DNA of 64,000 nucleotides from Hepsetus odoe (GCA_017165825.1 CM029382.1:22596441-22660440), one strand, 5' to 3'; counted from the stretch's first letter, positions 44,545 through 55,150 are shown. Notes: generated by a model from the sequence alone, not told the origin. Program-made: numbers and translations.

Positions 44545-44576
<32 letters not shown>

Positions 44577-44750
44577 GCTTCTGTCTTCATGTATTTCTTT
44601 CTGTCCTTTTCTCTCTTTGGTTGTTTCTGTCTCCCTATCTTTTTTCTCTTTCTATTGTTCATTTACATTTTTTCTTCCTCTTTCAAACACCTGTGTGATG
44701 TAAAATCACTTACATCAGTCTGACTCAAACTGACTTTTTCTCTTTTCTGT

Positions 44751-44815
<65 letters not shown>

Positions 44816-44987
44816 TGTATCATCTTTTTAGATGATCCACTATGTGTGGATGATCCCATCTGTAAAAGTTTAAAAAAAAGAGTAGAAAAAGAAAAGAGAA
44901 GTGAGAAAGTAAAGGAAGGAGAGACAAAGTTTCTGTGATCAGACAGGCTGGTGTGTTCTGATGGTTGCACAGTGCTTTCATTTGGCT

Positions 44988-45018
<31 letters not shown>

Positions 45019-45138
45019 CTGTGTGTGTGTGAATCGAGTGAATGTGTAAGTTTTGCCCTTTTCGTGGTTCTTATTGATTAGATTTCTGTTTGACTGACAG
45101 GTACTTGTATGGAGATGGTGAACTGTTTTTGCTCAGCT

Positions 45139-45179
<41 letters not shown>

Positions 45180-45251
45180 ACAGAGACAGATAAAATCTCA
45201 GCTGGCAGTTTGTCAATCAGAATGCTGAAAGCTGGGCTTAAAATAAATGTT

Positions 45252-45282
<31 letters not shown>

Positions 45283-45422
45283 GATTTTCTTGCTTTAGCT
45301 TCTGATCCTCAAATAACCCACATAGAACCCCTTGTTTGGAGAATTCTACAAGAAAATGACTCTGTGTGTGTGTGTGTGTGTGTATCAGATCTTTCTTTCT
45401 CTCTCTCTCTCTCTCTCTCCTC

Positions 45423-45468
<46 letters not shown>

Positions 45469-45493
45469 AGATCTTTCTCTCTCTCTCTCTCAC

Positions 45494-45527
<34 letters not shown>

Positions 45528-46182
45528 ACCCTGTGTATGTGTTTGTGTGTGAGTGTGTATGCGTGCATCTGTGTGGACTGTGTGTGTGGACCCTGTGTGT
45601 TTGTGGGTGGCTGTGTGTGTGTGTGGATCAAAATGAAAGTAAAATATTTCCCATTATATAAAAATCAGGTCTGATTGGTTGGTCCTCATAATGTGGTTAT
45701 TTGACATGCATTTGTCCTGAAATTGGACTTTGATGACACACACACACACACACACACACATGGTTTGAGATATTAGGTGCACTTTAGGCAGCCTTCCTTT
45801 GTCTAAGCTGTGATTTGCTCTTTTCCTTTGAAGAGGTTGACAGAAAGACGTTTTCTGGTTTTTCCCAGCAGAAGGGGGCCTTCAGAGATAGACTGAGAGG
45901 ATTTAGCGCTTAGAAGACAAATAGAAGACGTCTGATCTCTTCGGATGGAGAGATGGCTCTTTGGGGTCTTTCTGCCGCTCCACTTTTCTTCTAGTTCCAC
46001 TTTCTGTCTCTTATTCATGGTTGTCCTCCAGTATGGAGAGTTCAATTTGCTAAATGGACGACATGAGTGGATCAGTGAAGTGAGGAGTGGGGGACAGTGG
46101 TCCCATATGGTAAATATGGTAGGCAGTGTATGGTAGATGAGGTCCAATAGCACTTATAGTGTGTGTGTGTGTGTGTGTGTGT
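43677..46182. repeat. Dense microsatellite cluster
   Basis: Approximate tracts: (GA)n 43677-43740; (TG)n 43803-43893; (CA)n 43994-44062; (CA)n 44120-44155; (TG)n 44183-44234; (CA)n 44322-44360; (TC)n 44550-44575; (CA)n 44752-44814; (TG)n 44990-45031 and 45139-45178; (CT)n 45256-45282; (TG)n 45362-45383; (TC)n 45398-45419; (TG)n 45427-45467; (TG)n 45497-45527; (CA)n 45735-45760; (TG)n 46158-46182. Long frames (up to 206 codons) arise from these. Confidence 0.9.
44471..44531 (+). CDS. Candidate internal exon 1 (61 bp, product unknown)
   Basis: It is preceded by a pyrimidine-rich run ending TTTATCTTTTCAG and followed by the donor CAG/GTAGGA. The 61-bp segment is complex, unlike the microsatellites around it. 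Read from its first base it stays open (TRTAGLPENRRDTRPPHHRT) and leaves one extra base. That joins the segment at 47890 without a stop. A second frame is also open (RGQQVFLRTDETHVP...). I do not recognise the protein, and a chance coincidence is possible. Confidence 0.3.
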
Positions 46183-46838
46183 TTGTATCCATGGTAACAT
46201 GATTTATTTGTGTGCCTCATCTTGTGTCAGGATCTAACTGGTAATTTGCATAAAAACAGTAATATGGATACATTTTTAAGGACTGGATTTACCAGTCAAC
46301 ATGATTTCTTTGCTACATTAACATACTTTGCACTTTTTTCCCTTCAAACCCTTTAAAAACTGTCTTTTTTGTAGGTGGTATTAACTAGGTGAGCCTTCTC
46401 TTTTAAACACACTTTAAAGTAGAATGGAAACCACCAGGTGCAAAATGTGGCGCGTCTGTGATAAAAATGCCAGATTTGCTTCAAGGTTGGCACGATCCTC
46501 TGAAGTGTTCGGTTTCTGTTTAAACCGTGAACCAGGTTTTAGCTGACGGAAGATTCTCTTCTGTATCATTAAAAGAACTGAACTGAGAAAATGAAGAAAA
46601 AATGGTTAAAAAATTTAAAAAATAACTTACACCATGCAGAGGGTTTCAGAAAATAATAAAAATGATTTACAAAAAAAAAAAACAGAAAAAAGAATTAAAC
46701 ATTAAATTTGCCATCCATGGATGGATGGATGGATAAATTTTACAATAGAAAATGCTTTATTGGAAAATGTTTTAAATATAATCATATAATTGAAAGAATT
46801 TAAAATATTAATGAAGAAGAAGATTTACCTTAATAGAG

Positions 46839-46840
<2 letters not shown>
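46183..46840. other. AT-rich single-copy stretch
   Basis: A short GGATGGATGGAT run near 46718; otherwise nothing recognised. Confidence 0.4.

Positions 46841-46874
<34 letters not shown>
46841..46874. repeat. (AT)n microsatellite
   Basis: About 16 AT units, lying 40 bp left of foldback copy T3. Confidence 0.95.
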
Positions 46875-46910
46875 CATAACCTATATATGCTCTATACACA
46901 GTCTTTTAAT

Positions 46911-47399
46911 CTACCAAGTTTTAGGCATGTGTGAAAAAATGCTGTAAACAAAGAATGTTTTCAGAAATATAAATAATGATTGTTTATTTTTTTATCAATT
47001 TACAAAATGCAAAGTGTATGAATGCAAAATGCAAAACAGCATCAATTCTTCTAGGTACACTTGCACACGGTTTTTGAAGGAACTCGGCCGGTAGGTTGTT
47101 CCAAACATCTTGGAGAACTAACCACAGATCTTCTGTGGATGTAGCTTCCTCACATCCTTCTGTCTCTTCATGTGATCCAGACACACTGGATGATGTTGAG
47201 ATCAGGGCTCTGTGGGGCCAGAAGAACTGATGCTGGTTTGAAGGCAAAAGGTAGAAACACCAAATATTGATTTGATTTAGATTTTGCTTTTGTTCGCTCA
47301 CTTTGCACTTTGCATTTTGTAAACTGATCAAAATAAACAATCATTATTTATATTTTTGAAAGCGTTCTTTGTTTACAGCATTTTTTCACACCTGCCTAA

Positions 47400-47402
<3 letters not shown>
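46911..47402. mobile_element. Tc1/mariner-type foldback element (copy T3)
   Basis: Left arm CAAGTTTTAGGCATGTGTG, right arm CACACCTGCCTAAAAC running straight into (TA)n; the outermost bases of both ends are lost. On the - strand the transposase remnant reads PQSPDLNIIQCVW in one frame and LPAEFLQKPCASVPRRIDAV in another, so it is frameshifted. The expected glutamate of the DD34E triad (DxNPIE) is glutamine here, as in T4. Confidence 0.85.
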
Positions 47403-47447
<45 letters not shown>

Positions 47448-47460
47448 TTATTTATATGTA
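47403..47460. repeat. (TA)n microsatellite
   Basis: About 20 TA units fused to the end of T3, followed by TTTATTTATTTATATG. Confidence 0.95.
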
Positions 47461-47889
47461 TATAGAGTAATAGATGATAGCGGTGTAGACAGTGGAAGAA
47501 GTGGTAGATGTGTGTAGATGTCCCAGTTCGACCATGTCCACATACTCTCCCACCCCAGGGTTGGTGTACAATGGCTGCAATTAATCCTGTCACAGCCAGC
47601 TTTCTGCTTACACTCCCACCAGATGTGCTAGATTAAGGTCCAAAACGAGTGAGACATAGAGACAGGGGTGAGGGAGGTCAAGTTGATGCACGGCTGGTCC
47701 TGTCAGTCCTCGCGTGTCTATCAGTGTGTATACATGTGCGTGTCTTCGGCCATAACAGCTGCGCTCTGGGGAGGCGTGCGCCCGTCTCGTCTTGTTTGGT
47801 CATTTTTTTATTTGTCCTGTTCGGTCCTCTCGTCCCCCTGGGCCTCCTTCCCGGCTCTCCTCCATCACTCTCTTTTTGTCCTTTAACAG
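47461..47889. other. Single-copy stretch
   Basis: GC-richer than its surroundings from 47640; ends in a long polypyrimidine run just before the candidate exon at 47890. Confidence 0.4.
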
Positions 47890-47959
47890 CGCTGAGTGTG
47901 TCCAAATGCAGAGCCGACGGTGCAACCATTTGTCCGACATGCACCACCAAACAGTCCAG
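47890..47959 (+). CDS. Candidate internal exon 2 (70 bp, product unknown)
   Basis: The acceptor is TTTTTGTCCTTTAACAG and the donor is CAG/GTATGT, close to consensus. In the phase that continues candidate exon 1 it reads ALSVSKCRADGATICPTCTT and onward with no stop. The alternative open frame is AECVQMQSRRCNHLSDMHHQ. The cysteine spacing suggests a small extracellular-type segment, but no family was recognised. Its independent good splice signals make it slightly stronger than exon 1. Confidence 0.33.
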
Positions 47960-47968
47960 GTATGTCTC

Positions 47969-47992
47969 TTTGTCACACACACACACACACAC
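47969..47992. repeat. (CA)n microsatellite
   Basis: Twelve CA units right after the putative donor site. Confidence 0.92.
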
Positions 47993-48524
47993 ATAGATGC
48001 TTGTCTACTGATGCGTCCTGTGTGTTGCTTTCTTCTCCCATTTCTTGTAATGATGCTTTATCGCTTATGGCCACATCTGCCATCCTGACCTCCTCTCTTC
48101 TATTCATGAGTGTGTGCTATATGCTATATATGTGTACGATGAGGACCCAGGCTGATGGTGATCATATGTCTTGAGTGTTTGGTCACTGTGGTCAAGCTGG
48201 CCACTAGTTTGAGTTCACCTACATTTCTTTGTTTCTGTGAGCAGAGTGCAATTTCGTGTTGAACGTTTGTTTCACATTAGTGCTCTTCACAAGCTGTCAG
48301 AGTCCTCCATCTGTGTCTTTCAAGTGGTACCAAAAAAACCCAAAACAAAACATATATATTTACATATAGGTAAGACAAGAAAATGAAAATATTTAATTTG
48401 TAATAATGAAATTAAGAATTAAAAGAAAAATAAAGGAATAAAAGGCTTTTGTTTGATAGCTAAGTTTAAATATAACCCCCCCCCAAATATAAATATATGC
48501 AATAACCTTTAATAATAATAAATA

Positions 48525-48558
48525 ATAATAATAACAACAATAATAATAGTGATAATAA

Positions 48559-48599
<41 letters not shown>

Positions 48600-48730
48600 A
48601 TAATAATAATAATACTAATAATAGTACTACTACTACTATTATTACTACTACTACTACTAGTACTACTACTACTATTACTACTACTACTACTACTACTACC
48701 ACTACTACTACTACTACTACTAATAATAAG
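48525..48730. repeat. Self-complementary (TAG)n/(TAC)n/(AAT)n tract
   Basis: (AAT)n leads into (GTA)n at about 48559-48598, then (ATA)n, then (CTA)n with few interruptions at about 48623-48720, then (AAT)n. (GTA)n and (TAC)n are reverse complements, so a hairpin with a stem of about 40 bp is possible. Val- and Leu-only frames on both strands are artefacts. Confidence 0.93.
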
Positions 48731-50184
48731 ATTATTATTTTAAAATCTATAATAATAAATCCACTTTTAATATAACTGTTTATAAATGTGAAAATAATCA
48801 ATAAACAATTAGTGGACAAACAGCATTTTAAGTCCTTTTTAAATTGTTTTTGTTCTGCATAACTGAACAAACAAGTAAATAACAAACAAACAAATAAATA
48901 AAAAGAAATGAACACATTTCACATTAAATATAAAAAAATGTAATTTTGAAAAAATCGAAACTGGAGTTTTTCAATAGTGGTGCGGTGTTTAAAGAAGCGT
49001 CAGACTGAAACGCATTATATCGGCGATGCCCCTCGTTAAGTCGTTAACATTCATTCAGGCTCGTTAAGAGCTCGGTCCTCTCTTCTGGAACGTGACGGCT
49101 TTGATAAGGAGGATATGCTGCTTCTTCTGCTCATTACTAACTGGGCTAATGAGCTAATTTATTCCTTTGATTCTGCACATTATGTTCATTTGTAATTGGG
49201 GAAATAGCAGTGTTTACAAATTCTCCAGGTAGGATTAAGTAATACGGCTTTTAGACCAGACTGTCAGACCTGGAAAGTTCAGTTGAAACAACGTTGGTTT
49301 ATTTCATTCTGAGTTTCATTCTGCATTTGCAGGTATATCACAATATACCGGCATCAGACGGCATGCTTGCGACATGAAACAAATGCTTTCATGCTGCAGA
49401 GATACTCTTGTTTTTCTGAGCATGTCCCTGATAGTGGCAGTATTGATCAATGGCATGTTTTGTCACAAAAGGGCTAAATTAATCTGGTTTAATGTATATT
49501 TAGTAAGAATGTGATTATAACAACATTATATAAGGAGAAAAAGATGTCTAGAGATGAGGCAGTAACATTTGATTTGTATAATGAGGAAAGAAAACATGTG
49601 AACAGGATGAAAACATATATTTTTCAATCATAAGAAAGCAGCAGTCCTGATTGGTTGGACAAGCTTAAAGTGTTTTTTCAGCATCCAGCTCAGTTTTTCT
49701 TTCTTTCTTTCTTTCTTTTTAAAAGTTTTCGTTCAGAATTTTGCTACAGGAACAGACTGTGCTGCAATTAAAGGAAAAAATGAACACACACACACACACA
49801 CGTGTTTCAGATTAGAAACAATGATTCTGGACTTCTATGAAACATCTGGAATATAAAATTCATCACCACATTTTTTTTTTTTCTTTACAGAATTTGATTC
49901 TGTAAAAAACTCTGTGTGTTTCACAACAAACCAACATAAAGGTCTTATTGTTTTTATTACTAAAAACAATATTTTTTTCATTGGCAATCAAATCTGCAGT
50001 GTTTTTTTATTGTTCTTTTTTTCTCACCTACTCTAGACTTTCGAAGTATCGGATTTAGTCCGAAGGGACTTCTGTTCAATATCGTCAATAAAATCTTGAT
50101 TGACAGTCAATAATATAGCTGTCAGTTATAGCTAGCTACTAACTCAGTGTCTGCCTGACAGATGTCACTTTTACTTTCAAAATT
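48731..50184. other. Single-copy stretch, part CNE-like
   Basis: 49120-49220 (ACTAACTGGGCTAATGAGCTAATTTATTCC..., CATTTGTAATTGGGG) is TAAT-rich and complex, as in developmental enhancers. There is a short (TTTC)n at 49698 and (CA)n at 49785. No gene recognised. Confidence 0.35.
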
Positions 50185-50384
50185 GTGGTGGTCTAGTGGT
50201 GGGTACTTGCCTATGGACCTCTGGCTCAAGAGGTCCCCGGTTCGAATCCCACCTCTGGAACTATCACCACTGGGTCCCTGAGCAAGACCCTTAACCCTGA
50301 GTGTCTCCAGGGGGGACTGTTCCTGTAATCAGGACATGGAAGTTGCTCTGGATAAGAGCGTCTGATAAATGATGTAAATGTAAA
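50185..50384 (+). mobile_element. SINE family B, full-length
   Basis: GTGGTGGTCTAGTGGTGGGTACTTGCC head, GGTTCGAATCCCACC B box (consensus), CTGAGCAAGACCCTTAACCC, GGGGGGACTGTTCCTGTAATC and GCTCTGGATAAGAGCGTCTGATAAATG tail with TGTAAATG end. The (TG)n that follows starts next to the tail. Confidence 0.93.
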
Positions 50385-50388
50385 TAGA

Positions 50389-50390
<2 letters not shown>

Positions 50391-50420
<30 letters not shown>

Positions 50421-50636
50421 AAATTTTCAAAATTGGCAGTAACAGTGCTAGTTAAAGAAAAAATAAAGTAACGCATGAACGATGGATCTCAAATCCAAAA
50501 AGAAAAAAAGAACCGGCGTAATGATGAGTGACATCAGTCCACAGTCAGAGAACGGAAAAATGATTGTGGTGTTTTCTGGAGGGAGAGAGAGAAGAGAGAA
50601 GGTGAATCAGAAAATCAACTGTCCATTTTGGACTGT

Positions 50637-50697
<61 letters not shown>

Positions 50698-50765
50698 TGA
50701 AACTTTCAAAATTGGCAGTAACAGTGCTAATTAAAGAAAAAACGTTGAACGATGGATCCCAAATT
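50391..50765. repeat. TG-linked segmental repeat
   Basis: (TG)n at 50391-50419 and 50632-50697 are each followed by GTGAAA(A/C)TTTTCAAAATTGGC, AGTAACAGTGCTA(G/A)TTAAAG and GAACGATGGATC(T/C)CAAAT (50415-50494 and 50695-50764). The 150 bp between (50505-50640) recurs at 54070-54200, also followed by (TG)n. Confidence 0.88.
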
Positions 50766-51372
50766 TGAGAGGGTGGAAGGAGGACTAGATTGTTATAAAC
50801 GTCCATTGATGAGGCCCTGCCGCTCAGGGTAATCAATACTCATTTAATCAGCTTGTGCATCAGTTACCAGACAGATCAATTGACCAGACTGCCAGTCAAT
50901 TAATCCCAGCTCACTAATAGAAACATGCCTGAAAAACACTCACTTTGACTAGAACATAAGAGCCGTATTGTTGATTTTCTGAGTGCACGTAAGGCTGCAT
51001 TTCTATATTTGATGCTTTCTTTAATGTAAGACCTCTGCAGGGGAATATTTTCATTCACGTGTAAAAAATGAGATTTTCTGAGGGCTCAGAATTTGCCTGA
51101 CTGTATCTCCCAGTAGACTGAATAATGTAAAAGTCTTCCCAGCTTGGTGCTTTCATTCAGAGGCATATTTGGAGGGATGGACTGGTGCATGGGTTACTGG
51201 CTGGTTGAAAAACTGTCCGACTGTCTCGCCAGTGACGTCCAGAAACCACAGGAATCCATTGCGGCTGCATGATGACCCTCTACTTCCCTTAATACCTAAA
51301 TGTTGTGATTCTAAGGCTACTTAACATCTACGTAAGTAGGCTTCAACCTGCATTAACATTATCATCATAAAA
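50766..51372. other. Single-copy stretch
   Basis: Complex AT-rich DNA without a recognised gene or repeat. Confidence 0.4.
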
Positions 51373-51770
51373 TGGCAGTTGTGGCCTAGTGGTTTGGGAG
51401 TTGGAAGATTCTCTCAAAAGTAGGTTGCCCTGAGGTACCCTTGAGCAAGGTACCGTCCATGTCACTGCTCCCCGGGTGCTTTCAATAGCTGCCCCCTGCT
51501 GCTCATGTGTGTATGGGTCAGGGCAGCAATGGACTAGTGGTTAGGGAGTTGGTCACAGTATCTGAGGAGTGTGGGTTTCGATTCTCTCACCAGAAGGTTG
51601 CTCTGAGGTACCCTTGAGCAAGATACCATCCCCGTCACTGCTCCCCGGGCAGTAGCTGCCCCCTGCTTTCTGTGCATGGGTTAAATGCAGAGGTCCAATT
51701 TCTTTGTGGTTCACTGCCTGCTGTGCTGTGTTCTCACAATGGCAAGAATAGTCACTTTCACTTTTTCACT
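51373..51770 (+). mobile_element. Head-to-tail dimer of SINE family A
   Basis: The first copy (51373-51517) runs from GCAGTTGTGGCCTAGTGG to CATGTGTGTATGGGTC. The second (51519-51770) starts CAGGGCAGCAATGGACTAGTGG and continues to the AGTCACTTTCACTTTTTC end. The first lacks its 3' third and a recognisable B box. Confidence 0.88.
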
Positions 51771-52639
51771 TTTTTCAAATGAAATATATTTCATTTCACG
51801 ACAGAAAGTGAGTGGAAAACAGGTGCTTGTTGGAATGAAGCACTAAACATGGTAATATAGTTTAATGTCAGGTGTTATAACAGGCTTATGTTACTTCATT
51901 TAGGAAGAGCAACGCTGACATCAACCAGCAAGCAGCTGCCTCAGCTGTATATGAGATTAGATTAGTAACAGGGAAAAGAAATAATTTATAAGTCCCCCGT
52001 CCATTTATTATTGGCTGTTTATTCTGAGCAGGGTCGTGGAGGATGCTGGAGACGGTACCATCATTTATAGTGTGAAATGTATGTGTTGGCAAATAAAGAG
52101 CGCAAATAAATAGAACTATGGTCTGATGTTTATTTTAAACTCTGTTAATTTTATTAAAGCATCACTTGTTTCTAATCTAGAGTACGTTATTATCACTCTG
52201 ATTTGCAATTTAAAATCATTACCGTCGTAAACGAGGCAAAAGGCTAAATGTAAACGAGAATATAGCCTTAATTTCGGACCATTTCTTTTGTAAATATTAA
52301 GTTTTAATATTTAATAGAGTGAATATTACTTGAGCTAATGAGTAAGCCTTGTATCTCCAAAATAATCTAGAAGAAACAAGAAAAAATATAAAAAAAAAAA
52401 AATAGGCATAGCAAAGTAAGACTTTGATTTTGGTTCATTCATCATGAGGGAGATATAATGAACATCGTATTTTTAATGCAAAAAAATAGGATTAGCAGAT
52501 TTTGGTGATAATGTAGTTTATATTAAATGTTCGTTGTGTTGGAACAAAGCTTTTTGTCTCCATATTGGTGAATAAAATAGTTACTTTTTTTTTAAAACTT
52601 TGAATGAAAACAAAGTAATATCAGAACTTTTAAATGTAT
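51771..52639. other. AT-rich single-copy stretch
   Basis: No gene, SINE or microsatellite recognised. Confidence 0.4.
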
Positions 52640-52653
52640 CTGGTCATTTTGTG

Positions 52654-52893
52654 GGGCAGCGGTGGCCTAGTGGTTCGGGCGTTAGCCGCATGATCGGATG
52701 ATCGGGGGTTCGAACCCCTTCCCAATAGGTTGCCCTGAGGTGCCCTTGAGCAAGGTACCCGTCCCCGTCCCGCTCCTCCCTGCGATGGGCTGGCGACCTG
52801 TCCAGGGTGTGTTCCCCGTCCTCGCCCTGTGTGTGCTGGGATGGACTCCAGCACTCCCCCGCGACCCTGTTTGGGACAAGCGGCAGAAAATGA
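52654..52893 (+). mobile_element. Composite SINE: family A head plus LINE/V-SINE tail, with 14-bp TSD
   Basis: GGGCAGCGGTGGCCTAGTGGTTCGGGCG (A box), GGTTCGAACCCC (consensus B box) and the family A body to GAGCAAGGTACCCGTCCCC. It then switches at about 52783 to TGCGATGGGCTGGCGACCTGTCC, GGGATGGACTCCAGCACTCC and GCGACCCTGTTTGGGACAAGCGGCAGAAAATG. CTGGTCATTTTGTG flanks it at 52640-52653 and 52894-52907 with no mismatch. Clean TSD and intact boxes mark a young insertion. Confidence 0.95.
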
Positions 52894-52907
52894 CTGGTCA
52901 TTTTGTG

Positions 52908-53426
52908 TATCTGGTCATTTTTTAGTAATTTCAATATACAGATTTAATGATCATTCACATTCAAATGTTACATTAATGTTGTTTGTGATCATCAATAAGT
53001 CTTAGAAGCTTAACCCCAGAAGAAGTAACATTTTCTTAAATATCAATGTCTTTTGTTTTTTCCTAGAAGTAATTTTTGACTTTATCTATCGATCTGGTCA
53101 TCCTGAGATATTAATGCAAGTAAACCCTTTACAAATAAGCAAACAATACACACACTATTACAATGACACGGTTTTAATGATTTTTTGCAAAACGAAAAAT
53201 GAGGTTGGAACTAAGCCTGGTTTGATAAATGGTCAATGCTTTAAAAAACAATGTTCTAAAACTTGTCGATTCACTTTCAGATGTTTGATGGCATTAAGCA
53301 TTGCTGGATTGGCAAAATGTGTAGAGAGGCATTGTTTAACAGTCCCTGAAAAAGTTCTTTAATTCATTCAATTAAATTAAATGAATTAAAAACAGAACTA
53401 AAACTAAAACAAATCTCCCTTCTAAA
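52908..53426. other. AT-rich single-copy stretch
   Basis: Lies between the two inverted composite SINEs; an 82-codon + frame (53114-53362) has no known domain. Confidence 0.4.
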
Positions 53427-53440
53427 ACCTCTTAAACATC

Positions 53441-53689
53441 CATCCATCCATTATCTGCCGCTTGTCCCAAACGGGGTCGCGGGGGAGTGCTGGTGTCCAA
53501 CCCAGCGCACACAGGGCGAGGACGGGGGACGCACCCTGGACAGGTCGCCAGCCCATCGCAGGGAGGAGCGGGACGGGGACGGCACCTTGCTCAAGGGCAC
53601 CTCAGGGCAACCCACTGGGAAGGGGTTCGAACCCCCGATCCTCCGATCATGTGGCCGATGCCTTAACCACTAGGCCACCACTGCCCCCC
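53441..53689 (-). mobile_element. Composite SINE, inverted, with 14-bp TSD
   Basis: Starts with CATCCATCCATTATCTGCCGC (reverse of a GGAT-ended tail), then GTCGCGGGGGAGTGCTGG, GACAGGTCGCCAGCCCATCGC, the family A body, B box GGTTCGAACCCCCGATC and TAACCACTAGGCCACC. ACCTCTTAAACATC occurs at 53427-53440 and 53690-53703 without mismatch. Same subfamily as 52654; the pair can form a long hairpin. Confidence 0.95.
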
Positions 53690-53703
53690 ACCTCTTAAAC
53701 ATC

Positions 53704-54060
53704 TAAAAGAAAACATAAAAAACGCTATTTCAGCCCCTCTACGTGTCCTGAGAGGTTGTGATGTAAAGGCTCCATTTTTGAATAGTTTAAAAGAGATCTT
53801 CAGTGAAGTTAATACTTATAGCATTGCCTTGTATCTCCAAACTGATACAAAGGTTAAAATGTATCGTTTTATGATGATGTAAGTCCTACCGTCTTCTATA
53901 TTCCCGATCCGTCCCGAGTTGTGTTTCTAATGAAAAGGGCGGTTTTCACACTTTAGGAGAGTTTGGTAGTGTCGTTGATCTCGGTTAAGTGTGGAGATGA
54001 AGGAGGAATGGCTGGAAATGAGGGAAAGATGATGGGTGCCTTAAACGAGAGTGAAAAGGT
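53704..54060. other. Single-copy stretch
   Basis: No feature recognised. Confidence 0.4.
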
Positions 54061-54194
54061 GAGAAGAAAGAAAGAACCGACGTAATGATGAGTGACATCA
54101 GTCCACAGTCAGAAAACCTAAAAATGATTGTGTTGTTTTCTGGGGGGAGAGAGAGAAGAGAGAAGGTGAATCAGAAAATAAACTGTCCATTTTG

Positions 54195-54235
<41 letters not shown>
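54061..54235. repeat. Second copy of the TG-linked segment
   Basis: GAACCGACGTAATGATGAGTGACATCAG, TCCACAGTCAGAAAACC and GAGAGAGAAGAGAGAAGGTGAATC match 50510-50640 at roughly nine of ten bases; both end in (TG)n (here 54199-54235). Confidence 0.88.
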
Positions 54236-54236
<1 letters not shown>

Positions 54237-55065
54237 TAGTTCAGGGTCCCGGGGAGTGTTTCGCTCTGTGAAATGAATCCTCGGCCTTGTTGTTTGGAGA
54301 GAAAGTGAGAGTTCATTTCTCTGCGTTGGTTCTCTCTGTTTCCGTGACGATAACAAGACTGGTTAAATCAGACAAAAGACAAAAGAAAAGAAAACACGAC
54401 ACGTCGGTGCGCTTTGACGGACCGAATGACATCAAAGCTCCCTTTAAAACTTGTCTCAAACACACCATACACACACACACACACACACACACACTCTCAG
54501 ATAGGAAAACAACGTGTATCACTGACATCCTCTAATTGTTCTGTCAACAGACTGTTACCGTAGAATAAGAAAGTAAGGGAAAGTGAGATAGGGGGAGAGA
54601 GAGAAAGAGAGAGAGAGAGAGAATGGCCTGCAGTGATTCTTGTAGAGGAAAAGAAAAGGGAAGAACAAAAGCAAATTGACACATGAAGGTCGCTTGTCAA
54701 AACCTGCCGCACAATCCGGCGTGGCAGGCGGCTCTGAATAAACGAGAGGAAATCGTCAGCGATGGGTGTGAAAGAGAAAAGGGAGGAAGGATTTACCTCC
54801 TGTTTACTCTCTGTCTTGTCCTGAAAATTGGTGAAATAAAAAGAACAACAGGTTCTCAGGTTCCTCAGGGAGAAGATACAGATGGAAGAACCGTTTTAAA
54901 ATTCATTGAGTCTTTAGGACAGGTCCCTTAACCCTCCATGGATCTGTGCACCAGTGAATCCCTGTGGTAACAAAAAACATTGCCTTATATGGATGTGATG
55001 TTTCAGATGGCGCAATGAAATTGTGTTCGTGATGCTACGCCGTGTCGAATTAATGACAGATTTTA

Positions 55066-55070
<5 letters not shown>
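54236..55070. other. Single-copy stretch with short microsatellites
   Basis: (CA)n at 54465-54494 and (GA)n at 54595-54622. No gene recognised. Confidence 0.45.

Positions 55071-55149
<79 letters not shown>
55071..55149. repeat. (GT)n-(AT)n microsatellite
   Basis: (GT)n to about 55103, then (AT)n to about 55145, abutting foldback copy T4. Confidence 0.95.

Positions 55150-55150
<1 letters not shown>

Noticed and set aside
43652..44723. Long frames of 130-206 codons across 43.6-44.7 kb
   Set aside because: They are Cys-Val, Thr-His or Ser-Leu runs from CA/TG and TC microsatellites; only the 61-bp segment at 44471 stands out.
48466..48915. 149-codon frame rich in Val and Leu
   Set aside because: A translation of the (GTA)n/(TAC)n tract.
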